Shown here one piece after another: positions 22,926 through 33,900 of a DNA stretch of 64,000 bases. Every line of letters begins with the position of its first letter. Positions within the stretch are counted from its first letter, which is position 1. The stretch is taken from positions 42,400,699-42,464,698 of the forward strand of contig CM053272.1 of assembly GCA_028583415.1 (NCBI GenBank). Direction: 5' to 3'. Below the pieces are notes generated by a model. That model did not search any database and was not told where the DNA came from. It saw only the letters and a list, made by a program, of their open reading frames with translations. Source of the DNA: Protea cynaroides. Lineage: Eukaryota; Streptophyta; Magnoliopsida; Proteales; Proteaceae. The position numbers and the translations under genes were made by a program.

Positions 22926-24012
22926 TAAATGGCTGTTTGATAAAACTTCAATTCTGGGATTCTTACTTCTGATTCAAATTTTTACTCCAACTTCAAAAGG
23001 ATTCAAGAGTATGAGGGAGTAGAAACATGTTTGTTAACCTAATTTAGTCATGGACTCCAGAATAATGGTAGAGGGTGACGGATGGTGGCACTAGTGGTGA
23101 GTGGTGATGGTTGGTGACGGTGGTGGTGGGTGGGTGTGGTGGGAGGGTGGTGGTGGGTGGTGGTGGGTGTGTGGGTGGTGGTGGCGGTGGTGGTGGGTGG
23201 TGGTGGCGATGGTAGGTGGCGGTGGGTGGTAGTGGATGGTGGTGGGTGGTTGGTGGTGGTGGCGATGGGGGGTGGTGGTTGTGGCGGTGGTGGTGGTGGT
23301 GGGTGGTGGTGGTCGTGGCGGTGGTGGTGGTGGTGGTCGTGGCGATGGTGGTGGTGGTGGTTGGTGGCTGATGGCTGGTGGTGGTGGCGATAGTAGATGG
23401 CGGTGGGTGGTGATTGAGGATGGTGGTGGTGGAAGTGGCGGTGGGTGGTAGTAGATGGTGGTGGCGGTGGTGGGTGGTTGGTGGTGGTGGCGACGAGGGG
23501 TGGTGGTGGTGGTAGGTGGTGGTGGTGGTTGGTGGCTGGGGGTGGTGGCGATGGTAGGTGGCGGTGGGTGGTGGTGGCAGTGGTTGGTGGTGGTGGCGAT
23601 GGTAGGTGGCGGTGGGTGGTGATTGAGGATGGCGGTGGTGGGTATTGGTGGCAGTGGGTGGTGGCGGTGTGGTGGTGATGGTGGTGGTGGTGGTGGTGGC
23701 AGCAGTGGGTGGTGGCAGTGTGGTGGTGGTGGCGGCAGTGGGTGGTGGAGGGTGGTGGCGGTGGTGGGTTGTGGTGTTGGTGGTGGTAGTTGGTGGTAGT
23801 AATGGTGTGGAGTGATTTTTACTTCAAAATTGTGCTCTGAAGTCGAAAAGCATCTATTTGATGCTTCAAAAAATTGGATTCTAGAGCTCATTTGGAGCCG
23901 GTTCACTCATGGATTCTCCAGAAGTCCGAATCGAATTACCAAACAGACTTCTACTCCATTTATACTCCAAAAGTCAGAATCCAACTTCTGGAGTATTACC
24001 AAACACCCCCTA
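22926..24012. mobile_element. Probable TIR element filled by a GGT-type tract
   Basis: The ends are inverted: left GGCTGTTTGATAAAACTTC against right-end complement GGGTGTTTGGTAATACTCC, with further paired words (ACTCCA, AGAAGT, GATTC) inside. Between about 23092 and 23808 it is almost wholly a G-rich GGT-based repeat. No target duplication could be confirmed. Confidence 0.5.
23092..23808. repeat. (GGTGGN)n G-rich minisatellite, about 720 bp
   Basis: The plus strand is composed of GGT, GGC, GGA and GAT triplets with almost no C. It has a higher-order pattern: the word GGCGGTGGGTGGTGATTGAG occurs near 23400 and again near 23614, in matching context. Many GGG/GG runs make it a candidate for G-quadruplexes. 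The long Pro/His frame on the minus strand and Gly/Trp/Val frames on the plus strand are by-products. Confidence 0.93.
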
Positions 24013-24036
24013 AGAGTCCTGACTTACTCAAATACC

Positions 24037-24092
24037 CACATGCATGGACATGCAAGGTATGGACTTGCATCTATTGCATGTCCATGCATGTG
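24037..24092. repeat. 19-bp perfect inverted repeat with 18-nt loop
   Basis: CACATGCATGGACATGCAA (24037-24055) and TTGCATGTCCATGCATGTG (24074-24092) are exact reverse complements. Each arm contains CATGCATG, the RY element bound by plant B3 factors. The hairpin is too short for a usual plant microRNA precursor. Confidence 0.85.
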
Positions 24093-24967
24093 TACTTCTA
24101 CTCTAAACATAATATGTATTCTTCTAACTCTGAGCCACAAGAATAAACGATTTAAATGAGAAAAACCATGACAATGGATAACTCATGTCTCTCTTTGGAC
24201 TTTCGAAAACGTCACTCTCTGACACCAAAACTACCCCCACAAAATTACAGCCCCAAAGGACAACTAACATTGGCAATTATGGTTCTAGTTCACGGTATCA
24301 GATACTTGGGAAACCAATACGAAAATATTTATCGGCCGTTTCAGATTAATATCGGCTGGTACGTTAAGATGTCATACCTTTTGCCCGTGTACCGCCATAA
24401 AATGTTGAATAATCATATACTGTATCCATCAGGTATCGATGGATACCTATATGGATCAGCCATACGATCCAGATACCTAAAACTATGTTAGCAATGTAAC
24501 TCAAGCTGTTTGTTATTGTGAGTTTGGTAAAAATCCAATAAAGGTTTGTAGCTACTCCAAGAAGGATGCTGAGTATTGAACAGAGTTAGGGCATCAATCT
24601 TTATTATTTGCTTTCCTGGGAGTGAATGTTGAACTGACCCTTTACAGGTGAAGTTGTCTGGTAAAGTGTTGGCCCTAGTCCATTTCCCTTTCACACACGA
24701 CTTTGACCTTTAATTTGAGGTAGGTCAGGTCGGCCAAGTGAGATCTTCCCTAAATTGGAGTCTCTACTCTACATCTCTCATACTCCATTGTATCTTCAAA
24801 GAGACACCAGCTCTCAAGAATGTGGAATGGATCCCACGAATCCTCCCCAGAAATAACAATATAAAATTTAGAAAAGACCAAAAGCATGAGAAAGGAAGGG
24901 CTAAAACAACAGAGAAGGTTCCCCCAGACTCACTTCTTAGTTCATTCCTAAGCTACTGTTAATTAAG
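24093..24967. other. Intergenic; possible short MITE at 24290-24486
   Basis: Bases 24290-24486 are rich in TATCG/GATACC words with roughly inverted ends (CGGTATCAGATACTT against GATCCAGATACCTAA), resembling the family at 6.4 and 30.3 kb. No gene seen. Confidence 0.35.
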
Positions 24968-25773
24968 TGTAAGAAACGAGCTTTTGTTAAGTTTGCATCT
25001 TAAAAGTTTGAATCGATAAATAGAGGGAATCTTAAGTAAATAAAACACCTAAGGTTCCAGATTTAACCAATGTGAATTATTCCTAACATTCTGTAGCTAG
25101 AATAAACATACACGAGAAAAGATAACACGAGAAAATGTTGTAAAAGTCAAAAAGTTTCAAAAGATTTCGAGTTCAAAAACTCAAATTTGGTTTTGGTTTC
25201 AAGCTTGGTTTTTGGTATTGGGTAGGAATTTTCAAATTTCGGTTTTAAGTTAGTCTATGAAATGTAGGACTTTTTAATCTCACATTGTTTAGGGGTTGTG
25301 GAGGAGAAGACCTTATTTGTAGGGATGTTCTTTACCTATTAAGCCGTAAGAAGAAAGCCAAGCTCGGTCCGAGACAACTCACACACACGCGCATGCCAGA
25401 CCAGACCAAACCGCAAGTCGCTGGTTGTGGGTGTAAGACACACCCCTCCAATTGACACCCTTTTGGAAGGGTACTTATGTGTAGAGTTGCATCTTTACCA
25501 ATCAGGGGTGTCATCTCAACCGTAGAATTCAAGATCAAAGATCAGAATTAATCTGGATGGTCTATTTAGAGGGTCCCACCCCATCCTACGACTACTTTCA
25601 AAGGGCATCTGTACACTATAAATAGTGGACGACCCCTGCCTTCAAAATTCAAGATTCTTTCCTCTCTTTCTCTCCAACTCTCTCTCTCTATTCTGATTAA
25701 ACGAAAGAATCCATTCTCCTCGGTTTTGAAAGGCTATTAATCTCAGTCGTCAGATCATCATCTACATCTAACA
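24968..25773 (+). mobile_element. Probable solo LTR, 806 bp
   Basis: Begins TGTAAGAAACGAG and ends CATCTAACA, with a promoter-like CTATAAATAG at 25617-25626 followed by a CT-rich leader, the layout of U3-R-U5. Flanking pentamers TTAAG (24963-24967) and ATAAG (25774-25778) differ at one base. No internal retroelement coding sequence adjoins it. Confidence 0.5.
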
Positions 25774-26108
25774 ATAAGTGCATAGTGGTTAGATGTCCTA
25801 GAAAAGGGATGTTTTATCTTGGAGGCTGGTTTGTAGGGACCTTGTGCACTGAATAAGGGGCAAATGCAGCCTTAAGGAGAACATACCAACACGACTCAAC
25901 CTTAATTCTTCTATTCGGTTCCATTATTTAGAGGTACATTTTTTTACATATTAATTTATGTATTTTTTTTTACTGCAATATATAGTTAGGATGATATAAT
26001 TTGTTATGCTTGCATGGTTATTAAATGCTTGCATGTTTATTAAATGCTTGCATGTTTATCTATAATTACATGATTATTAATTATTGTATAATAATTAATT
26101 ATTGCGTT

Positions 26109-26113
<5 letters not shown>

Positions 26114-26180
<67 letters not shown>
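26114..26180. repeat. (TA)n microsatellite
   Basis: About 33 uninterrupted TA units. Confidence 0.97.
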
Positions 26181-26181
<1 letters not shown>

Positions 26182-26349
26182 TACCACAGAAAAGAGTGAA
26201 TCTAATGCTATGATGTCATGTCAAGTTTCTATCTCAAAAATTCAAAGAAACTCTCAAGCATACATGTCTATCTTCTTTTATGTCATTGAGAGGAACTGCG
26301 ATGAGGAAAAGGAAACATTTGACTTGGGTTAAAAAAAAATTCTCTTTTG

Positions 26350-26560
26350 CTCCGTTTGTTTGAAAGTAAAATTTTACATGTAATATTTTATATATAAAAA
26401 AATTCAAAATTTGTTTTTAGTGGGGAAAAGGAAAGACAAAGTTCCTTTTCTATGCCTAGTAAAAATCACTATATTTTATCTCTTGAAAATAAATATTAAA
26501 ATTTTTTTTACTTATAAAATGTTACACGTAAGATAAAATTTCACATCAAAATAAATGGAG
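26350..26560. mobile_element. Short MITE, 211 bp
   Basis: The ends are inverted: left CTCCGTTTGTTTGAAAGTAAAATTTTA, within 20-base blocks, against right-end complement CTCCATTTATTTTGATGTGAA. The interior is AT-rich and non-coding. No clear target duplication. Sequence around 54.8-54.96 kb has similar ATTTTCATGTAAAAT words and may be a relative. Confidence 0.5.
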
Positions 26561-28644
26561 TATAAACTATGCCTGAAAATAGAAAAAGTAGGAAGTTTCC
26601 CATGGCCTTATCCTCAGAGGACTTTTAACAAACACATAAGATGGGTTCGGATTTGAGAGGAATGATCACGACCACCCCTGCCGCCACTAATAACAACCGC
26701 CCCATTCGGATAGGAGTAATTAATGAATCTGAATGAGGCAAATGATGCCATGAAACTGAACTCAAAGATGGAGCTGTCAGGTCGGCATCGATGCCTTGAT
26801 GTATCCTTGATTACAAACTCAGTAAAAAACGTGTCATACCCAAGATTCACTAACGAGGGTATTAGGGTTTGAGAGGTTTCTTCACACGTCACAATTGCAG
26901 GGAAAAGGAAAGGTTTGATTGGAAATTTGGATACAACTCTTTATGTTCTTATGTACAGTTATGGGGTTAAAACTTAAAAAGGTTGGACATGGAAAAAGGA
27001 TAAGGTGATACAAAAATGAGAAAGCTTGGCCGCCCACCACCTATCACCAGCACCATCACCACTGATAACCAGATGAGAACAAGAAAGGGATGAGAAGATA
27101 CACGTCTAACACCAAAAGGATTTACATGTGTGAAACAGAATAAACCCTTTTTCACACACACATAGAGCATCAATGGATGTAGGAAGATCACGTGAAAATA
27201 AAGCTTTTTGGGTTCTTATTTCTTCTTTCTGCACTTCTTTTCCTCACATGGCGGATCTGTATTTGCTTTTTATTTTGGGAAACCCAAACTAGAAGGAAAT
27301 GATATACAAGGTATCTTAAGATGAACGTGGAGGCGGCATTAAAATACTTAAAAAAAAAAGAAGGTTTGAATGTGTCATAACTTGTAAGGATCTAGTGAAG
27401 TTTTATCCTTCTTGCATAAGAAAAAAACAAATGGAGGTCTCATCCTTCACATGCCCACCACGTTAGCACCAGACATACAGATATATTATTTAGGCTGGTA
27501 AGGTCTCCTGTCTCAGTCATGATTTTAGGTATCCTGAATTCCGGATCAACCATATCAATATCTTCAACCATATCAATATCTACGGTAATTAATACTTGAT
27601 AGATATGGGAAGAGTTTTTTTTTTTTTTTTTTTTTATAGGAAAGATAATTATTCATTTGATCGTGACGTGTTCATGGACTGATGGACACACATGTCATAC
27701 AGCTATGGAGTGCATAACGTCAAACTGTCAAAAGCACGACTTAGACAGGGCCTGTAAAGCAAGGGGAGTCAGCAATGCTGTTAATCTCCCGTGAAATGTA
27801 TTTAAAAGAATAGGATACAAAAGTAGTGAGAGAGAGAACGAATATCATGTACAAGTGATACAACATCTAAAGGTGGTTCTTGATCCATATATTGAACAAA
27901 AGAGATAAGAGACGTACAATCACTACTCACAATCGGATGATTAATGCAATCCCCTAATGCTTAGAGATGACTGATGCAGAATGAAAAGTAATAAAATCAG
28001 CAATATTAATCGCTACTTGTCAATACCTAACCGATCCTAAAAAGATATGTCACTTCAACATAATAATCGATATTTAACGGATACTGACCAAGACCCATAA
28101 AACCGATACTGACCAATGTCCAATACCAATAATCATTTCAATACCACAAACTAAAACCATGGCCTCAATGCCTAGAGGAACTCCACTATTGGGTGTAGTC
28201 AAAGTCTCAATCCCCCATCTCCCCATCAAAAAAAAAAAAACACCATTTATTCCTACCTATCAAGAATTCCCAAGTCCAACGTTGTTGAAATGGTAAGTCA
28301 GTCCAGCATTTTGACCCCCTACCAACGTTGGGTAGGCAACCTTGTTGGCCGACGCGGCCCACACAATATCATATTCCACATAATCTTTTCACACCAAATT
28401 ATATAGGAAAATTTTCTACTACCTTGCAATGTGATGTGACGTACACTCCACTTTGAGTCAATCATACGCAGACAGTCTCATTCATTTAACCTGAGGATGG
28501 TCCTTACTGTCAATTGGCAGTCACTACAGAAAATCCCGATCCTTACAAGTTACTATACTCAGACCCCATTCCAATAATTCTCCTCCGTTTAAGTATGACG
28601 TCTCTACAACCTTATTTTTTAGATATCGAAACTACCCTTAATGA

Positions 28645-29665
28645 ATGAGTGACTTGCATCTAAACCCTAAACACATTTTTAATCCCCTTCCACCAGCAAC
28701 CTCTGGTTCTCTCTCAAAGCATCTTCCTGCTACCATGATCTACTGCAAATGGCAATGGAAAAAATCGGACATTCCAGCAGAGAGGAACTTACCGATTCCC
28801 AACCTCAATCCCACCTCCATAACCGGTCCATCATCATCATCACCCGAGACACCAAAGAGGAGGAGAGCCCTGAGATCTTTCCTAGACACCGCCACTGTCG
28901 TGCTGCTGCTGGTGAGTACTCCATGTAGTGCTGAGGCAACAGCATATCATACCAACCAATATCCCTGTCCCCAGTGTCCCTAGTGTCCCTAGTAGGTGAC
29001 AGCAGGACATGAGTTTTAATTGAATTCAGAATTTTCGGAAGAAATCAGAATTCAGTCTCAGAAACTAGAACATGCAAAGAGAGAGATTTGGAAGGTTTGG
29101 GATACTTTTGTCTTGATGGCCCCACCCATTTCTCTGCATCCACTTCATCCCAACCCAACTTTTCTCTCTCCTCCCCTCCCCAACCCTGTGTTCTTTGCTC
29201 CACACCCATTCTCAATCTCAAGAAATAGAAGGTTGTGTTTTTTACTCCAAAGCTCCAAGCCTTACCCACAAACAAGAAACAGAGGAAAAACATGTCATCA
29301 GTTTTACATGTTCTCTCTCTGAACAAGGAAGGATCTGAGAAAATAAAAAAAATGATTAAAAGAGGGAAAGGATGGATTTTGATGATGAGTGGAGGAAAAG
29401 GAACAGCTTCTTTTCTTGTGAATCTCAAACTTTCTCAAACTTTGCAATACCCAGATTTAAACATATCTCCTTACTTTCTTGTGAAGGTATCAATAATTCT
29501 TCCTCAGCCTTCTCATTAATGGGGCAGAGATTCAACTGGCCCCATTAACTTGAAAAAAAAAAAACCAATTGACGCCGTTTATTCGATTAACGCTAGCACT
29601 TGTGTTTTGAATTTTGATAGATCCAAGGGAAGAGCCTTCGGAACAGACTGCAGAATCTTCAATAG
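28645..29665 (+). CDS. Unrecognised two-exon candidate gene
   Basis: A tentative model. Exon 1 (28645-28911; an alternative ATG is at 28735) ends at CTGCTGCTG followed by the strong donor GTGAGT. A candidate exon 2 at 29621-29665 follows TTTTGATAG and gives in-frame IQGKSLRNRLQNLQ and a TAG stop, for a product of 103 residues. The exon 1 protein has a basic KRRRALRS stretch followed by a short hydrophobic DTATVVLLL; Ser/Pro-rich before that. I do not recognise a family. It could equally be a non-coding transcript or chance. The frames at 29045-29428 overlap the supposed intron and are not convincing either. Confidence 0.2.
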
Positions 29666-30969
29666 GTAATCATATCAGAAAACGAAACAATGGTTCTGAA
29701 CCTTTTAGGATGAAAATTTCATATTTCCATGGGACATGTTAACACAACAGCCAGTTTCAATCACATCCCACCACGGGGTCATCTAATAAAAAGACTTCAA
29801 CTTCAGAAAATTGTACCTGAAAATTCTTTAATGTGATTTTTACTCGGTAACAAAAAGAGTCATCAAGGCTCTAATTGATTACCAAGGAATTAAAGGAAAG
29901 AAAAGTGAAAATTTTAAACTTAATGAAAAAACTTTGATAATCATTACACCACATGTTACCACATGAGTATGTAAGTAACTCTAAATCATTCCATATTTAA
30001 TTGTAAACTTACATTTTATAAATTATATCCAAATCCCTTGTATTTGAAAAGTAAAATAAATTACACATCTAATAAATATTATTAAATATGATAAGAAATT
30101 TAAATACTTCATACAATCATGCTGTATTATAGTTATAGAAGTTTCCTTTTTTAAGGTTTGAAAATTTTTTACTTCCCTTCTCTTTAATTTTCTTTGCAAC
30201 CAAACTGAGCCTAAGAAACAATGTCAGTGAAAATTCAATGTGCACTTATCATCATAGTACTAAAACCAAGTATCGGACACAGTATCGGCCATGTCCAAAA
30301 GCGATCCAATCCGGATCGACACACGGATCCAATGGAAAACCAACATGTGTCCTAATCTCATTAAAAAGATATTAAAACAGAAGGGGATCCGAGATCAGGG
30401 ATCAGCCAGTCAAAAACCGATACAAATCGGCCGATCTGGCCAATCCAATACCTTGAACCATGCTTATCATTATCCCATTACATGTGTGGATCCAAATTTC
30501 ATCCTTTCATCGGTCAACATTATATTTTGGAATGAGAGCTGTCCCAAGACTCCTCACAACATAGGTTTCCATCTTCCCAAAACTGTGCACATGATTACAC
30601 ATGTAGGTAACTCTAACCTCTGGTCCATGGTCGTGCACCAAATAACATTATGACTTACAAGGATGCTCAATCTATAGCATGAAAATTGAGTGGATGACTT
30701 CAAATTGTGAACACGGAAATGAGCTTATTTGTAATTTAGAGGGTCTTGTACAACAGACCCATTCCCTCCTTGGGTAATTGAACAATATCACAAGATGATG
30801 AAACACCTTCTCAAGAGTTGCCAGCATTCAAACATGGGAAGGATATAAGTAAACGCATTCTAAAAATAGATGAAAGTGACTATAGTCTATACCTTAGCCA
30901 AATGCTATCAGGATTCTTCCTCGACACAACAAAGATTTTATGACCTCTAACAAACTAGGGTTTTTTTTT
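29666..30969. other. Downstream of OEP21; one short MITE
   Basis: No gene apart from the right end, which should hold the OEP21 3' UTR. A family F element lies at 30256-30465. Confidence 0.5.
30256..30465 (+). mobile_element. Short repeat family F, copy 2
   Basis: Counterpart of 6425-6630, sharing TCGGACACAGTATCGG-type start, GATCAGGGATCAG and CCAATCCAATACC-type end. Its outer words CCAAGTATCGG and CCAATACCTTGAACC are roughly inverted. Confidence 0.5.
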
Positions 30970-33900
30970 TCACAGATCAAATCTCACATACCATCTGCCC
31001 TTCATGTCAGCATTGAGGGTCCAATTGTTTTCCCTTATCTGCAAATATGGGACCTGCAATAAATCAAAGAGAAAAATAAAGATTTGAAGGTGGTATAAAA
31101 AAGCAGTTTTTGAGTTCAACAATCAAGAAGACAATATTTGCAATACACATTCCATCAATTCCTGCAGCAAGACCTACACCACTTGGGATTGCAATACAAA
31201 CAGAATTGCAGAAGAAAACACATATAATGAATGGTATATTGAAACAATTAAAAGAGAATAAGGAGAAACCTTCCACAGGCAGTCAAGGTCTGTATAAGCG
31301 ATAAAATTGGCGCCCTTGTACCTGTTCTAGTTCTGGCAGGGCTCCTGTTCTATCTAAGCGGGAGCGGGGTTCGACTGAAGTAAGGGCACCATTGTAGTTC
31401 AATGAAGAAACGCAAATAGCAGGCTGTAGCTGAACTTAGGTTGAAATATTTGAGAACATAACCTGAGCATAACTAACGTAACTATGCAGATGCCATAGAG
31501 TTAGGGGTTGTGATTGACCTTCTGAAGAGTCATGCGTGGGGAATCTCCTCTGCCAAATGGCTCTCAGGAAGGGATAACCTTACAAATCCATACCTCACCC
31601 CTTGTTCCAGCTAAAACCAGATAAAAGGAAAATTTGCAGGTAACTTTTATGACACAGATCCTTCTATGTGGTTCTTTTCCTGGAACTAAGGAAGTAAATG
31701 GAGCCTAAACATGAAATTCCTACTTTAAAAAATAATAATAATAATAAAGGAACCACATTCAGATGCAATAATAAAGGAACCACATTCAGATGCAAATCAA
31801 AATTTTCTCACTCCAGAAAGAATAAAAGAGAATTATAAAAGAAGGGCATTCGTCAACTTCAAGACTGCCTTGGAAAAACTTTGCATTCAAAGTAACAGGG
31901 AAGTACATTAAAGAAGGAAAAAGGGTTACCAAGTGCCCATTGTAGGAATCCTTCCCCACACGCCCCCAATTATTTTCATGTGGAAAAGATTAGTGGCATT
32001 TTGACCATAGGATGGGTAGCGAGTTCCTTAAATAAGCCACATGTCAAATTTGATGGCATTTTAACTGTATGGTCCACCATGTATGGGTTCTTACCTCTTT
32101 TTCACAATGCTCCTGTTACTCAAACAATCAATTTAATACCAGTGCATTTGGCTTGTAGCTACCATCACAGCCACGGGACAGTTATAGGAGCTGTGTGGGA
32201 AACAATGCCTATAATGGGCATGTCGGAACACCATTCCAAAAATCTAAAAGGAATGAGCTATGTATATTTGCATTAATATATTCACACATACATACCTTAT
32301 TGAAGACTTCATAGCCAACTTTGAACCTTACATCTTGGTCCTTTTGAAAATTTAATATACTCCAACTTAATTCTACAGCTCCTCTTGGCTTTTTCTGTGA
32401 AGGACATCAGATCATTACAGGTGCAAAAAATTAGAATAGAACATTGATGTCAAGGGTACAACATTTGTTATCAGTACTGCATTGTGCACAATCAGTGTAT
32501 TAAACCAAGATGGCGACAAACATAAATAGCTAAATCAACCATAAGTTGATATTTCCATATGATCTAGAGTCAGTGAATATTCTTCTCCTTGCTTATAGGA
32601 CTTTGTTTAATCTGGCAGGAAAGAAGCAAGTGAATCTTCCAGGAGAAAAGGACAGGATATAATAAATATTCACTACAAGACTCATATGGCAGCAGTTCAG
32701 CAGACATTCAGGGGAATCCAATGAGTTATCACCAGAAACTGGAGGAAGATTGTGCAAACAGTATCCACAGGAGGTCATGGCCCTCTCCTGGGATAGGCCA
32801 TTAAGGCAAATTAAGTTTTGATGTGTCATAGTTGGTTATCTGGGGCAGGTAGGACTTGGGCATGTCTGCATTTATCGGTTGGCTGGATTTAGGGCTGTAG
32901 GGGTGATTAATCCATCACAACAGGAACTAGATCAGCAGTTCCAATCTGAAGAAAGCATCCATAAAAGGCATTCAGAGGCTAGTGATAAATGTTATACAGT
33001 TGTGGTTGGTTGGCTTCATGGGTCCACAAGTATACCATGGAGACTTGGTTATCTCGGTCTCTTCTTTCCATTGTACTTACCACTGGTTCCAAGATAGCCT
33101 AATTCCATGAAAGATGATCTGGCAAAGGTAAGACCTTTCTGAAATGTGATGTATGATGGGGTTGACATGAATTTCTGACATGTACAGATATTCATACATA
33201 CAAATCCAAATGGGTGGAGCTCCCTGCTCTATCATTCTTTGTACAATCCCATTTTTTCTCTAATATGAATTTTAAAGGATAAAAAAAGGATGGTCTAGCC
33301 TTGTTCCAAGGGGGTACCATAGCTGGAAGAACCCCCAAGGACAAATCAAAAAAGTGTCTCTAAGGGAGCCAGATACTGAAGCAGCAGGTAATAGACCCAA
33401 GTCACCCAACTACAATAGCAATATGGAATCAAGCTGGAATAGAACCAAAAAATTAGGGCTTTTAGATCAAGCAAAGGCATGCTCAGCTACAGGAAATCAG
33501 ATTGTTTCCCACACAAAACAGAATTTAAAAAAAAAAAAAAAAAAAAAACAACACCTAGAGTTCGCTTTGCACGCCTTCAATTGAGCAAGATTAGGGATAA
33601 AAGTCTAAACAGGCTTGAAAATAGGACTCCAATAGACCATCATGTGGGCTTATCCTGATCTATTACATGGCATCCAATACCTATTGATAGCAACCTCATG
33701 GATTCACATATGGTCTAGTGCAAAACCTAGCTCATCTACAAATCCAACATGTTCTTAATCTAATACCAAATATAATTAGATCAATACCTATGTGAGTTGG
33801 TAGCTGTTAGATTTGGGTCCTAGTTACTGAGAAAAGTTTATTTCGTAGTTTAAAAGCAGGATTCTTTTCCTGTCCTTAAATCTATTATATAAGGGAAAAA

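Larger units (their letters stand above)
25779..28644. other. Intergenic, no supported gene
   Basis: Contains a three-fold short repeat of TTAAATGCTTGCATG near 26020-26060, a TA tract, and a small MITE at 26350-26560. Frames at 26614-26892 and 26967-27191 show no domain, signal peptide or splice partner. Confidence 0.5.

Noticed and set aside
23091..23906. Longest open frame in the region (271 codons, Pro/His-rich)
   Set aside because: It is the complement of the GGT-type repeat tract; similar open frames exist in other phases and there is no domain.
24037..24092. MicroRNA precursor
   Set aside because: The 19-bp stem is too short for a plant microRNA hairpin, and no longer flanking pairing was seen.
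26614..27191. Two minus-strand frames of 74-92 codons
   Set aside because: No signal peptide, domain, composition shift or convincing splice sites.
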